DNA of 64,000 nt from Stenogyne calaminthoides (GCA_037126765.1 JBBCBC010000001.1:24536804-24600803), one strand, 5' to 3'. Positions 24,274 to 36,022 are shown, numbered from the stretch's first letter. Translations and numbers: made by a program. Notes: generated from the sequence alone by a model not told the origin.

Positions 24274-25824
24274 TGTTGGGAAATGTGTATTGAGTTTTGA
24301 TGGAAGTTCCAAAATAGATTGTAATAGGACCAGTCAGACCTGTTAGCTGACTGATGACTTAGAATCAATATAGGATGACCAGCTGAAATGTATAGACAGC
24401 TGATGTATAAGATAGGACACATATTGAGGGAACTCAATATGTATAGGTCAGTCAAAGATCGGAAGAAGGCGGTATAGGTCAAGACAAGACAAAGTCGAAG
24501 ACCGAATAAAAGTCGAGGAAGACTAGACGAGTCATAAGACAAGACAAGGTTAGAAGATCAGACGATCAGATAGTCAGATGATCAGATGAAGATATGAAGC
24601 CAAAAATTTCAGAAAACCAAGACCAGAAGACCTACATCATCCGAGTCTGCTAGTTGAGCTAAGACAACTTGCACCGAAGACTTATCGGTGTAGATGATCA
24701 GTTTATCTGATCGGGTCACCACACCAGTGTCAACCCGATGTTACACCATACGTTGTTGATCTGAACAAGAAGAATGTCAACTTTAGTTGGTAGAACAAAC
24801 ACTGAAAAGTGTACCTGTTAACCAATGAGAACAAGACACGTATGTACGGAGCTGACAATGCGGGATTCAGCGTTGCATAGTCAAACGACTATAAAGGACA
24901 ACTATTCACGTTTTTAGGCCATGCCGCCCTCGAAGCCGCGACACTTCAATCCGCAACCTACCAAAAATAGACTAAAATTCTAATTGCTCTCCAACGGCTC
25001 TTTGATTTTGAGGTCTATAAATATGGGATTGCTCTTCATAGTGAAGACACGGAAATTATCATCAAGCTCAAGCTATAGCAAAATTTCCGCACGAAGAACA
25101 CAAAATTCAAGTTTACTTTATAAGTGTTCATCCCATTAGTTCTTAGCATAGAAATCTCATCCTCTAGCTTTAGGCTACATAAATACTAGGATAGATTTTC
25201 AGTTGGAACAACAACAAATCTTACTCAAACCCAAAAGTTAGGTTAAGTTTGTTTAGCAAGATTTCAGACTAGGGTTTCTAGTTCTGATTTCTGGGATCGG
25301 TTGAGTGAGAACTCTTGAAACATCTGTTGGCTGTAATGTGTAGGACTAACACAATAAACTAAGTCCAGTTGGTTAAGTTGGTGCCCCTTGTGATAGGGAA
25401 GAGTGGACGTAGGACTGGTTGTCCGAACCACTATAAAAATCTTGTGTGCATTTACTTGTTCTTAATTGCTTTACACTATTGCACACAACTGGTTTAAAAC
25501 TGCATACATATTCTGAGTTAGGATCGATGCAGGTCGGGCAATTGATCCGATCGGTTTAATGATATAGTCGGTGATTGAAAAAACAGACTTTTAATCGATT
25601 TGATAAAACCGGTTTTCACCGCGGGTTATAACTAAACTTCCGCCAGTTAAACCGATAGACACCGAATCGATCCGCCACCCGATCGATAAGTTGATATCGA
25701 TCAAACCGATTCACTCGCCTCGATCGAGCAACTGCCATCACACGATCTTGCAAAAAAAGTTTTTCGAAGTCTATTCACCCCCCTCCCAGACTTACGCCCT
25801 CACAAAACCCGTTCGGGACCTACA
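24274..25824 (+). repeat. 3' LTR (1,551 bp) of the plus-strand Copia element
   Basis: It runs from TGTTGGGAAATG to …GGGACCTACA and is homologous in inverted orientation to both LTRs of the element at 1020-15315. The shared core around 'cacatattgaggg' (24418-24430) and the T/A-rich promoter-like segment near 25015 ('tctataaatatggg') are well conserved. TATAAATA at 25016-25023 is a plausible LTR TATA box. Confidence 0.85.
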
Positions 25825-25825
25825 G

Positions 25826-26651
25826 TATGAATGAATGTTATATATATTTACTGCATACCTATTCAATAAATAGTATGTGTTACATTGTAGTTAATTGGGT
25901 GATACCAGATCACGGAAGATCAAATTAACAGTTCCTCGTAACTAAGTACAAAGTTCACAACCTAGATGGAAATGAACAATCCATCGTGAAAGGTTGAAGT
26001 GTAAAGTTCAGAATGGCTTGTCTTGGCCAAGAGATTACACTAGTGCATTATGATGCGCTGAATAGGACCTGCAGGAGGATAAATTCTTCAGCACTGAATA
26101 TAGAAGAATTAGACCTCAGTGGTTCGTTATTTCTTAATCTCCGTTCCTTAAATAGGATCGTGTGAAATTAATTACTATTGCTTTGACTTATGCTGGGAAG
26201 AGAATCAACGTGATTCGATACCTTATATCTTGGGCAATATTATTGATTACACGACGATTGCTAAGATTTAATAATGAGAATCATGTGCAAGTACGACTTG
26301 CTTGATTTGTCCCCTTGGTGGGCTCAGAATATTTATCATACCAAATCTTGCAAGTGGAAATTTATTTCCGGTATGGATAATAATGTTGAGACGTCTTTAC
26401 TCCAATGACAAATATATTAATTAATATAAAGTCTGTTCAGTGGCCTAATTAATTAGTGGACTGAGATAATCTTAAACACGGGAAATAATGACCGGGAGCC
26501 ATATTATTGTGAAGTCGTAATATGGATTAAGATGGATAGTTCAATATTAATTTTATAGTGGAGTAAATTAATATTAATGGGCTTGAATAATATTTTGGCT
26601 AAATATTAAAGTTTCATAGCATATTGGAGGTCCAATCTTAATTCTCCTAAA
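25826..26651 (+). repeat. Truncated copy of LTR family 2
   Basis: It matches 20250-21060 of the solo LTR in the same orientation over about 0.8 kb. It lacks roughly the first 100 bases and the last 0.8 kb. It directly abuts the end of the Copia 3' LTR at 25824, so one of the two events truncated the other. Confidence 0.75.
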
Positions 26652-27059
26652 CACATTGAATACTTTTAAATTTTTGTAAAATAATATTTTTTTTCTATCG
26701 AGTATGTCATAGGTAAATAATCAAATTTGCCGAACAGTAAGTGTATCAAGTCAGTAACAGAATATAGAGCTCTTTAATTTATTATTAAGTTGTTACATTA
26801 CATTCTAATCATTTTAAATGTATTAGGCCAAAAAATGTTCTTTATAAACTTATTACAAATTGTAATTATTTGTTATTCTAAAAACATAATGTGAGATTTC
26901 TATAAATAATTAATCAAATTTAATTGTGGTGTTGGATACACTATCTGAATGTGTATCTTTGCATCATTAGCGCGAAGGGCGCCAAGTTAAAATTTTCTTG
27001 ATTAATTTGATAACAAGCTTTTTTCGAACCATGAAATATCATCCTCAACAAATGCCCCC
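26652..27059. other. AT-rich intergenic segment
   Basis: The first 65 bases, including 'gaatacttttaaatttttg', recur at about 37672-37735 together with the following 'tatgtcataggta'. This is a further dispersed repeat fragment. No gene is visible. Confidence 0.4.
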
Positions 27060-27925
27060 ACTGACAAACTTGTTTTCTTGTTTGTGGTGTTAGTTAGTGT
27101 ATCAAATTTATGGCTCTGGCGTCAATTGAAAGTGTGTGTTTCTCATTTTCAGCGTGTTGTCAGAAATGTTATGCAACATACACGATAATATATAACATCG
27201 GAAGACTTAAAAACGCTTAAAAAAGAATTTTAAAATTTTGTATAAACTTAATTCAATCTATACGAGCCTCATGGCTAAAAACTTCACTATAACGAGTAGC
27301 GACACAAACAAGGATCTTTTACAAGACCCTAAAGAGGTATAGTGTAAACACACATTTCCCTAAACATTCTTTCTACAAGTATGACTAGTGATCTTATTCG
27401 ACCTAACATTCAAGATAAAAAGATACAATGCTGATTGGAATATTGGAATATATTCGACCAGCACAAACCAATATTACCGACCCACACACTTCTAGATGCA
27501 CTAAGCACTCGATAGGTTGTGTCTTGGATACTATCTTCGATTTTGGAGAAGATAAATTGGGACATCGATCTTGTTCACTTTTGAAGTCCAATGCAGCGTC
27601 TATACATAATTTTGAAGTCCAATGCAGCGTCTATATATAGAGCATGAATCCAACTGCATTGTTCCACCCACTAAGCTCGGTTTGGACAACCTAGAAAGTC
27701 TCCATAGACCACTCCACGATCTTTTGTAACTACCCATTATCTCCACTCTCACTCTTACAAACTGCAACCGCTTGACTAGATAACCAACAAATCGTCAACC
27801 TGCAATGTTAAAAACACAGAGAAGAACATCTATTAAATCGGAGTTAGTGTTAGAAGAAATGACAAATTTAGATGTTGTTCTGAATGTTATTCAACATGTG
27901 AAATAATATAGATCACAACATCAAT
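27060..27925 (-). repeat. LTR-like repeat family C, minus-strand copy
   Basis: This is the reverse complement counterpart of 15316-16235. On the minus strand a purine-rich stretch (AGTGGGGGCATTTG) occurs near 27050-27065, as at the 3' side of an LTR element's internal region. An internal direct repeat of about 35 bases around GACGCTGCATTGGAC occurs at 27580-27640. The two copies stand about 11 kb apart in inverted orientation. Confidence 0.55.
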
Positions 27926-28247
27926 ATTTTCTAATTAAATTAAAAAGAACTACCATTTGATTCAGAAAAACAACCAAAATATATTGAAAAAAACAAGGTA
28001 AGCCAAAGTGGGCTTTGTTAGGAAAATTAAATAAAAAGAATTAATTACACACCTCTCCAGAAGTTCGGACTTTTAGATGAGATAAAATTTGTTTAAGTTT
28101 TACATGTGTGTATTGGTCTTTTAAATTTTTGCATTGTTCCATTATTTTATGATGATTTTTCTTTAATAGGTAACATACGTTTTTGGCAGAAGGTCAAAGA
28201 GGATGGAAAGTGGGACATATGATGAGAATCAAACGATGGAATATTGT
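27926..28247. other. Intergenic segment, no gene supported
   Basis: Two frames are open across the last 90 bases and would continue into the sequence after 30852 if the hAT-like element between were removed, but both end within about 20 codons. I see no recognisable protein and do not call an exon. Confidence 0.3.
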
Positions 28248-28696
28248 GATGGAACCGGAGTCAGGATTTTAGTCCGGGGCCCAATTTATAATAAAATATA
28301 ATTAAATGTATTTTTGAATTATATATATATTTGAAAATTATTTGGACTAAATATATTTATATTAATTGAGTTAAATACACATATATATACATACTAGTTC
28401 GTATACCAGCGTATTACGCGAGGTTGAAATAATTTTGATGTTATAAAAGAAACTCTAATATTATTTTCATTTATTTATTATAAAAAAATTCGCAATTCGA
28501 AAAGAATATTATGATATTTCGCTTGACGATTTGGACAAATAGTCAGTATGTTATAGGAAGAAAATTAAAAAAAAAATCAATAGGACCATTATCAAAAGTG
28601 ACAGTTATAGTGCGGAAAAAAAAATCTTTAAATAAATAAAGTATAGTGACCTAATAACAACACAACATATATTTGAAGATGTATGATTGCTATATC

Positions 28697-29199
28697 CAGT
28701 GTTTTCAAAAACCGGTTGAACCGTCCGGTTGAACCGGTCGAACCGTGAACCGCTCATGTCGCCGGTTCAATTACTCCTTAAAAACGGTTAATTCAATTTT
28801 ATTATTTTTATTATTTATTAAATCACTTTTTTTTTATTTTTTTATTATTTTTTTCTAAATATCTCTATATAATGTTATTGTTTTTATCTCAATATCATTT
28901 TCTCTCAAATAAATTCATTCACAAGTCATTAATTTCATTTAATCTCTTTATCGTCGTCACATATTGTGTGGAATTAATCCACAACGCCATCATCTTTGGT
29001 CTCCAAACTCTATTGTATTTATTTTAATATAAGATTTATAAGTTATAAATTAGTATAATTTTAATATTTTATGAATAAATATTTATTTTTTAATGTAACA
29101 TACAAAATATAAAAGAAATATGCATAAATCAATTTAACGGTTGAACCGGCAACCGATGCCTAGACCGGTTTGATCACCGGTTCGGTTATGAAAACACTG
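28697..29199. mobile_element. hAT-type MITE, 503 bp, perfect 8-bp duplication
   Basis: Ends are CAGTGTTTTC and GAAAACACTG. GCTATATC is duplicated at 28689-28696 and 29200-29207. Subterminal regions are crowded with 'ccggttgaacc' type words in both orientations. It has no coding capacity. Confidence 0.9.
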
Positions 29200-29379
29200 G
29201 CTATATCAATGAATTTGATGAGAAAAATAAAATCAATAAAGGTAAAACTTTAATACAGTCATCAAAGTGGCAAGAGGTTTGCAGTTGCCTGGAAGACTTT
29301 CTACGCTATCACTAATACAAAAATTATCCATCTAAAGGCAAGTGTCTGTCACGTTCACTCAGAGCAATCTACGAATGAA

Positions 29380-29870
29380 CGTTTATAACGAATTCATAAC
29401 TCAAATTATTTATCTCAATATTCACTGTAATATATACAAAACATAAATAAAATACTAAAATCAAATTAAATAGAACAAATCAGAAGAAGCTCCTTCACAA
29501 TTATTTCAACACTCAAATTATTTACCTCAATACTCCGTCCAATATAAAAAAACTTCATGCGATATACAAAATAATTATATAATTGCAATAAATATTTGTA
29601 ACCAATTCATAACTCAAATTATTTACCTCAATACTCCCTGCAATATAAAATAATAAAATCAGATTATATATACAACACAAAACCAATTTAGAAGTTTCAT
29701 AAAATTATAAACGAATTCATAACTCAAATTACTTACCTCAATACTCACTGCAATATATACAAAACGTGAATATTAATTGTTATGAACAAATTAGAAGAAA
29801 CTCATTCACAATTAATTCAACACTCAAATTACTTACTATAATACTTCCTGCAATATACAAAAGAAAATTA
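29380..29870. repeat. Degenerate tandem repeat inside the hAT-like element
   Basis: Five to six units share the core 'actcaaatta(t/c)ttacctcaatactc…tgcaatata'. Unit spacing is irregular, around 100 bases. It is non-coding. Confidence 0.6.
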
Positions 29871-30507
29871 AATTAATAAATTCATCAAATTAGAAGAATC
29901 GTTATGAGGAGAAATACAATAGCTGAAAACTAAAGACACGCCCTCAAAACAATTCACACTAAAGCAACATATTGAAAAAAAGAAAGAAAAAAAATAAACA
30001 AAACAAAACAAATAATCACCTTAATTGAACCCTCAACTTGAATGAGAAGTGAATATAGGCTTGTGGGTGTGAGGATCTTATATAAAATCTTTATATATGA
30101 ATATAATAAAAAAATGATTTAATTTAATTAGATATACTTAATTTAAATAACTTTTAATGAAAGTGCACGATTTTAAAACGAAATAATCTGGTTGAATTGG
30201 GTTTTGCGTAGACTGACGTGATTCCGCCACATAGGTTGAATCAGGTTTACCAACATATAATATTAAGATATTTAAAATGTGAATTATACATATTCATTTC
30301 TCTTTTTCGCTCCCTCCTTTTCACCTGAAGGATAATAAGAAAATATGGCACACTTGCATTATACGTTTTCACAGTGAGACGGAGTATAATCTGAACATTG
30401 TCGCTTTAACACGTTGAGAAGATGGATGTTGATTTGTGTTAAGTTGTACCCGTCTCATATATGATACCGTCTTATACGAATTTTTGTCTAACCTCATCAA
30501 ATTAATA

Positions 30508-30751
30508 CTCTCTCCGTTCCATAGTTAATGGTAAAGTACCCAAAAAGTACATATTCATTAATCTAACTAACACCCTCTCAATAACAACTTATTTACACAA
30601 AATCTCACTCACTTTATCACTAATAAAATGTACTTTATCTTTACAATAAAGTTGAATTTACATATCTATCTTCAATATTTTATCACTTTATCACTATTCT
30701 ATTAAATTCTTATAAACAATAAAAAAATCACGAACTATGAGATGAAGGGAG
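30508..30751. mobile_element. Stowaway MITE, 244 bp
   Basis: Ends CTCTCTCCGTTCCATAGTT and AACTATGAGATGAAGGGAG are inverted, and TA is duplicated at 30506-30507 and 30752-30753. This is the standard Tc1/mariner-type plant MITE. Confidence 0.85.
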
Positions 30752-30852
30752 TAATAAATAATTATAAAATATATACATATAAAAAAATTTAAGCGGGGCT
30801 AGGGGGGCCCAGTGACCCCTTGCCCCAACACAACTTCGCCCCTGGATGGAAC

Positions 30853-31278
30853 AAAAGACTGAATCCCGAGTTTGTCAAGTTCGTGCTCTTTGAATTCATG
30901 ATTTTCCGTATCTTGGAAGAATGGTTTTTTTTTTTTTAACATATAAAATCTATTACTTTCGATTTACCTTATTCACTCTTCATTTTAAAGTAGATTCACA
31001 ATTATCTGTACAACAGAAGAAATAAACAAGTTACATGGCTAAAGTTCACACTTGACATCTGAAATGCATGGTTTCAAGATGTAAACGTCAGGACCAATAT
31101 AGATTTGATTGAATCGCTTTTTATGTACATATGTTTCGTCATATAGTACATTCTTTAAATTTTAATATGTATATATAAAATAAAGATGGTTAGGTATTTT
31201 AATTTTATGCATGTCACGTCTAAATAATGAATTATTATACGTAACATGAAGTTAGAAAATAAATAATTCAATGTGAAT
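30853..31278. other. Intergenic segment, no gene seen
   Basis: AT-rich sequence between the hAT-like element and the TRIM. I see no ORF, tRNA or repeat structure worth naming. Confidence 0.4.
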
Positions 31279-31283
31279 GTTTT

Positions 31284-31565
31284 TTAGAGAATTCCGTCTC
31301 ATCTAAAAGCTCGAGTTTATAGTGAGGGTCGGGAATAATCTATTTATTTAATTTCCCTCGACACCCCCTCACTCGTGGACGGAATCATTGTCTCTGCTCT
31401 CTGGAGAGGAGGCCCAACAGAGTAGACAATTTAAATGGGTGGAGTGCTTCCACGGGAATCGAACCCAATCTGGGCTCTGATACCATGAGAGAATTCAGTC
31501 TCATCTAAAAGCTCGAGCTTGTAGTGAGGGTTGGGAATAATCTATTTATTTAATTTCCCTCAACA
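31284..31565 (-). mobile_element. Complete TRIM (miniature LTR retrotransposon), 282 bp
   Basis: Two 80-bp direct repeats (31284-31363 and 31486-31565) surround a 122-bp interior. On the minus strand the LTR begins TGTTGAGGG and ends TCTCTCA. The primer-binding site TGGTATCAGAGCCC (31472-31485) directly follows the 5' LTR, and a G-rich tract (GAGTGAGGGGG) precedes the 3' LTR. The 5-base duplication GTTTT flanks both ends (31279-31283, 31566-31570). There is no coding capacity, so it needs a helper element. Confidence 0.92.
31472..31485 (-). other. TRIM primer-binding site
   Basis: On the minus strand this reads TGGTATCAGAGCCC, complementary to the 3' end of initiator tRNA-Met and directly adjacent to the LTR. 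It is a clean reference for the damaged site at 13766-13776. Confidence 0.85.
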
Positions 31566-32827
31566 GTTTTGTCCCGCGAAAAAATGTGTATATGTTTATT
31601 AAAACGAAGGAAATTCAGATCGTTCAAATTACTATCTCTCTCTAATGAAACAAAAAAGCATAATTCTAGTTGCATACACTACAAAAAAGACGGGGTTTAA
31701 CGACGGTTTTAGCGATGGAAAAAATTGTTGCTAACGACATTAGCGACGATTTTGGCGATGGAAAAAAATCCATCGTTGAATCGAGGGTCAATAAAAGTAG
31801 CGACAGGTTTTTTTTTTAATAAATCTGTCGCTAAATCGTGAATTTACGAAAAAAAAAATGGCTCACAGTGGTTCGAACCAGAGCCCAGGGGGCACCCGAC
31901 TGGGCACCGAACCACCCGAACCACGGACCATCTCGAGCTTAACTACCAAGCATATCATATATAAGTCACCAAGCCTCCCAATTAAATTAGACAAATTTTC
32001 GCTCCAAAGGGGGACCGAACACGGGACCTATATGGCGCTGGCCCGAGGATCAAACCGCTCGGGCACTTGTTTTATTGCGTTTACTTAATTAAATTAATTC
32101 TATATGTCCTAAAAATCAATTTTTTTTTCAATTTTTTTTAAAAATCCTTTATTTCAATTATCTAATTTAATGATTTAACCACCTTTTAATATAATAATTA
32201 TAATTTTTATTTATTTATAAATTTAAATTAAATTGTAATATATTAAAATTATATTTATTTATTTATTTTTAACGTTTATTTTTACACTTTTAAAAGAATT
32301 AATTTGACTATCTAATAATCTTTAAAATACTAATTATATATATTTTTTACTTTATAAATTATAAATAAATGATTATATTCTTTTCAAATTGTATATGTCC
32401 TACAAATTCATTTTTTAAACAAGTACTACTTTCTATTTAAACAAGTAATACTTTCTATTTAAACAAGTACTACTTTTTATTTAAACAAGTAATACTTTCT
32501 ATTTAAAGAAGTACTACTTTTCTATTTAAACAAGTAATACTTTTTATTTAACAAGTAATATTTTTCATTTATACAAGTACGACTTTTCATTTAAACAAGT
32601 ACTACTTTTCGATTTAAACAAGTACTACTTTTCTATTTAAACAAGTAATATTTTTCTATTTAAACAAGTAATACTTTTCTATTTAAACAAGTGATACTTT
32701 TCATTTATATAAGTACTACTTTTCATTTAAACAAGTACTACTTTTCATTTAAACAAGTACTACTTTTCTATTTAAATAAGTACTACTTTTCTATTTAAAC
32801 AAGTAATATTTTTCATTTAAACAAGTA

Positions 32828-33035
32828 CTCCCTCCGTCCCGGAAGACTCTGCGCCAACTTTTTGGCGCAGAGATTAAGAAAAGTTGCTTTATGGGGGGTA
32901 GTAAGTGTGTATGAGGGGTAGTAAGTGTGTGTTGTAAGATTATAAGTGGAGAAGAGGTGTCCAAATATGGGTGTGCAAAGTCTTATAGGACAGACAAAAA
33001 AGGAAAGTGTGCTAAGTCTTCTGGGACGGAGGGAG
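32828..33035. mobile_element. Stowaway MITE 1 in the minisatellite, 208 bp
   Basis: Ends CTCCCTCCGTCCC and GGGACGGAGGGAG are inverted. TA is duplicated at 32826-32827 and 33036-33037. A small internal hairpin (TGCGCCAA…TTGGCGCA) lies near 32850-32870. Confidence 0.92.
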
Positions 33036-33308
33036 TACTACTTTTCATTTAAACAAGTACTACTTTTCTATTTAAACAACTACAACTTTTCTATTTAAAC
33101 AAGTAATACTTTTCATTTAAACAAGTAATACCTTTATTTAAACAAGTAATACTTTATATTATTTAAACAAGTAATACTTTTAATTTAAACAAGTACTACT
33201 TTTCTATTTAAACAAGTACTACTTTTCTATTTAAACAAGTAATACTTTTCTATTTAAACAAGTAATACTTTTCATTTAAACAAGTACTCTTTTTCATTTA
33301 AACAAGTA

Positions 33309-33545
33309 CTACCTCCGTCCTCTAAAAGTATGCTCAGAGGGTTTAAACATGTTTTACGAAAAGGTAGATTAAGTCTATTTATGAATAACATAATTAAATG
33401 TGAGTAAAGTATAATAATAAATTGAGTAATTAAGTGTTTGTTGGACTATAAAGATTAAAAAAATTGTGTCCGTAGACGTGCTTAATCTACCTTTCCGTAA
33501 AACATGTTTCAGTCATCTGAGCATACTTTTGGGGGACGGAGGGAG
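33309..33545. mobile_element. Stowaway MITE 2 in the minisatellite, 237 bp
   Basis: Ends CTACCTCCGTCCTCTAAAAG and CTTTTGGGGGACGGAGGGAG are inverted, and TA is duplicated at both sides. An inner inverted pair (ACATGTTTTACG… and …CGTAAAACATGT) extends the hairpin. It differs in sequence from MITE 1, so the two inserted independently. Confidence 0.9.
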
Positions 33546-35149
33546 TACTACTTTTCTATTTAAACAAATACTACTTTTCTATTTAAACAAGTAATACTTT
33601 TTATTTAAACAAGTAATACTTTCTATTTAAACAAGTAATACTTTGCATTTAAACAAATATTACTTTTCATTCAAACAAGTACTACTTCTCATTTAAACAA
33701 GTAATACCTTTCATTTAAACAAATAATATTTTTCATTTAAACAAGTACTACTTTTCATATAAACAAGTACTATTTTTCTATTTAAACAAGTAATACTTTT
33801 CATTTAAACAAGTACTACTTTTCTATTTAAACAACTACTATTTTTTTATTTAAACAAGTAATACTTTTCATTTAAACAAGTAATACCTTTCATTTAAACA
33901 AGTAATACTTTCTATTATTTAAACAATACTTTTAATTTAAACAAGTAATACTTTTCATTTAACCAAGTACTACTTTTCTATTTAAACAAGTACTACTTTT
34001 CTATTTAAACAAGTAAAATTTTTCTATTTGAAAAAGTATTATTTTTCATTTAAACAAGTACTACTTTTCTATTTAAACAAGTACTTCTTTTCTATTTAAA
34101 CTTAAGAAATATTTTTCATTTAACAAGTAATACTTTCATTTAAACAAGTACTACTTTTCTATTTAAACAAGTACTATTTTTATCAATATATATATTTAAA
34201 TATATTATGAATTAAATTTTATACCGTAAACTCCTCGAAATAGATCTGACTACGATTAAATTGGAACTCTTCTCCAAGTGACTATAAATTAAATATACGA
34301 TAAGGTGCATTAACAACAATTAAAAAACCTAGTATAATCCTGAAATATGAAAAAAAAAACCAAATTAATATTTAAAAAAAAAAAAAAAAAATTAAATAAT
34401 TAATTTTTTTTTAAATAAAAAAAAACCGTCGTTAATCAATCGCTAAAACTGTCGCTAAATCCGTCACAAAAACCGTCACTAATACCGTCGCTAAAGGGGT
34501 TAGTCCAAAACGTCTCTAAAATCGTCGCTATTTGCGATGGTTCTCTAAACCGTCACTAAAACTGTTAACTTTGACCATTTAACCGTAACCATCATAAAAA
34601 CCGTCGCTATTTACGACGGTTCTTGTAACCGACGCTAATTTCCGTTGGTAAATGCACGTTTTTGTAGCGATAACACTAGAAAGCTTGCATACAATCTGAC
34701 ACAAAACAAGATTTTTATTGGTATTGTTTACGTAAATAAACACATATAATATTCATTGAAATCCTTCCATAGCTGTCTTCTCACAATCAGTTACACATGC
34801 GTCCACACTATTAATATCTGCAAAATCAGTATATTTCTTTTCAGCATAATAGTCATATAAATAATAGGAATCATTTATTAATATATATATATAATATTGA
34901 GGAGAGAGAGAGAGAGTACCATTGCCAAATGCGACGCAATTATGAACAGCACAACCAAGGTTATGATAATAAAGTTGTTGGGGACTATTTTTACCACTTT
35001 TATAACACTTTATCAAACATTTGACGGCACATACTGTTTTGGATCCAGATATTACACAAAATGCAAAAGACGTGACGCCTGCGGATGCAGCATTGCCTGT
35101 AAATATTAGGACCAAAACTAAGATTATCAATGTTGTTGGCCCATTATGT

Positions 35150-35766
35150 TGTTGGGATTGTTGAAGTCTGAGTTGCGGAATGAGTCCAGGGAGGACAAGA
35201 CGTTCGGAATGAGTCCAGGAAGGACAAGACGTTCGGAATGAGTCCAGGGAGGACAAGACGTTCGACCTAGTTGAGGTCGTGCACTTACACTCGATGTCGA
35301 TCTCGTGTTCGATCTCGGTGGGAGATTATTGGGTTATGGAGCTGAGTGAAAGGGGATGCTGGCGCGGAGGCGCTTCGACCGGTGCGAGGCTCGAGGTCGG
35401 GTGTGTGCTTCGGTCGAAGCTCCCCTTTGCGGTGGTGAGAAGGCGCCGAGCAAGGTTCTTGATCGAGCAGAACCGCTCGACCTAGGGCTGAGGTCGAGCG
35501 GTTCCGAGGCCTATACGTTGAGGCCCAGTTTCATCTTTTAGGGTTTCGGTCAGGATGGGCCAAACCTAGGTTTTTTGTATAAATAACCCCCTAACTCCCC
35601 CATTGTACTACTTGCACTATCTTATACGATATAGTAGATCTCTCCTAGATTGGTAGTGCCCTCAGATGTAGTCAGTTTGACGAACTGGGTAACCAAATTG
35701 TTTGTTTCCTCAAAATTCCCTAGTTCCATTATTTTCTCCCATAATTGCTTGCTTAAATTCCTAACA
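35150..35766 (+). repeat. LTR1 of the non-autonomous block (617 bp)
   Basis: It contains three tandem 29-base units (about 35178-35264) with core GAGTCCAGGGAGGACAAGAC, and a TATA-like TTGTATAAATAA at about 35575-35586. It ends TTCCTAACA, followed by the primer-binding site. It is homologous to 36518-37152. Confidence 0.85.
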
Positions 35767-35955
35767 ACTGGTATCAAGAGCATCGGGTTAAAGGGGTCTG
35801 TGAAGAGCAATTATGATGGCTGAAGGAAAATCGTCTGTTGAGAAGCTTGATGGAACAGAGCCGAACGTTGAGGGACATTGCTCGGATCGAGAGTTACTGC
35901 CGATGAGAGATTGGGAAGATGAGTTACAGTTGGAGTCAGTCTCCAGGTGGGAGAT

Positions 35956-36022
35956 TGTTGGGATTGTTGGAGTCTGAGTTGCGGAATTTAGAGATCCATA
36001 ATTGCTTGTTTCATTCCTAACA
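35956..36022 (+). repeat. LTR2, internally deleted to 67 bp
   Basis: It keeps the first ~30 bases of the LTR (TGTTGGGATTGTTGG…) and the last ~37 bases (…TTCCTAACA). The middle ~550 bases are missing. The deletion is internal, so both ends remain next to their normal neighbours: purine tract on the left and primer-binding site on the right. Confidence 0.8.

Larger units (their letters stand above)
19860..25824 (+). mobile_element. 3' half of a Copia element of the same family, plus strand
   Basis: It keeps the region downstream of pol, an extra ORF (interrupted by one amber stop), a polypurine tract and a full 3' LTR. Gag, pol and the 5' LTR are absent, so the left side is truncated. A solo LTR of another family is inserted at 20151-21863. 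It is better preserved than the relative at 1020-15315, and its LTR reads cleanly without the CG-rich distortion seen there. Confidence 0.75.
28256..30844. mobile_element. Non-autonomous hAT-like element (about 2.6 kb) with nested MITEs
   Basis: The 8-base word GATGGAAC flanks both sides (28248-28255 and 30845-30852), the duplication length of hAT transposons. The right end read inwards begins CAGGGGCGAAG. The left end begins CGGAGTCAGG, as if the first six bases (CAGGGG) were lost. The interior is AT-rich and without transposase. It contains a nested 503-bp hAT MITE, a degenerate tandem repeat (about 29380-29870) and a Stowaway MITE (30508-30751). Confidence 0.6.
32410..34180. repeat. 22-bp minisatellite array inside the CACTA element
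   Basis: Units of 21-23 bases of the form 'acaagtactacttttcattta' (variants TAATAC/TACTAC and CTATTTAA/CATTTAA) repeat roughly 60 times, excluding the two MITE insertions. It is not a CRISPR array: there is no spacer/repeat distinction and variation is spread over the whole unit. Confidence 0.9.
31677..34669. mobile_element. Non-autonomous CACTA transposon (2,993 bp) filled by a minisatellite
   Basis: The left end is CACTACAAAAAAGACGGGG. The right end read inwards is CGCTACAAAAACGTGC (CACTA with one substitution). ATA is duplicated at 31674-31676 and 34670-34672, the 3-base duplication of CACTA elements. Subterminal regions (31690-31840 and 34425-34660) are packed with 'gcgacggttttagcgac'-like words in opposite orientations. 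There is no transposase. The centre is a 1.75 kb tandem array carrying two Stowaway insertions. Confidence 0.88.

Noticed and set aside
27926..30920. Possible exon interrupted by the hAT-like element
   Set aside because: Joining the flanks leaves two short open frames that end quickly, and neither resembles a known protein.
31858..32088. 76-codon ORF with GTTCGAAC motifs, possible tRNA or gene
   Set aside because: It lies in the subterminal part of the CACTA element; no cloverleaf could be formed and no protein family is evident.
32410..34180. Regularly spaced repeats resembling a CRISPR array
   Set aside because: Units are contiguous with no unique spacers, variation is spread along the unit, and the host is a plant. 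It is a minisatellite.
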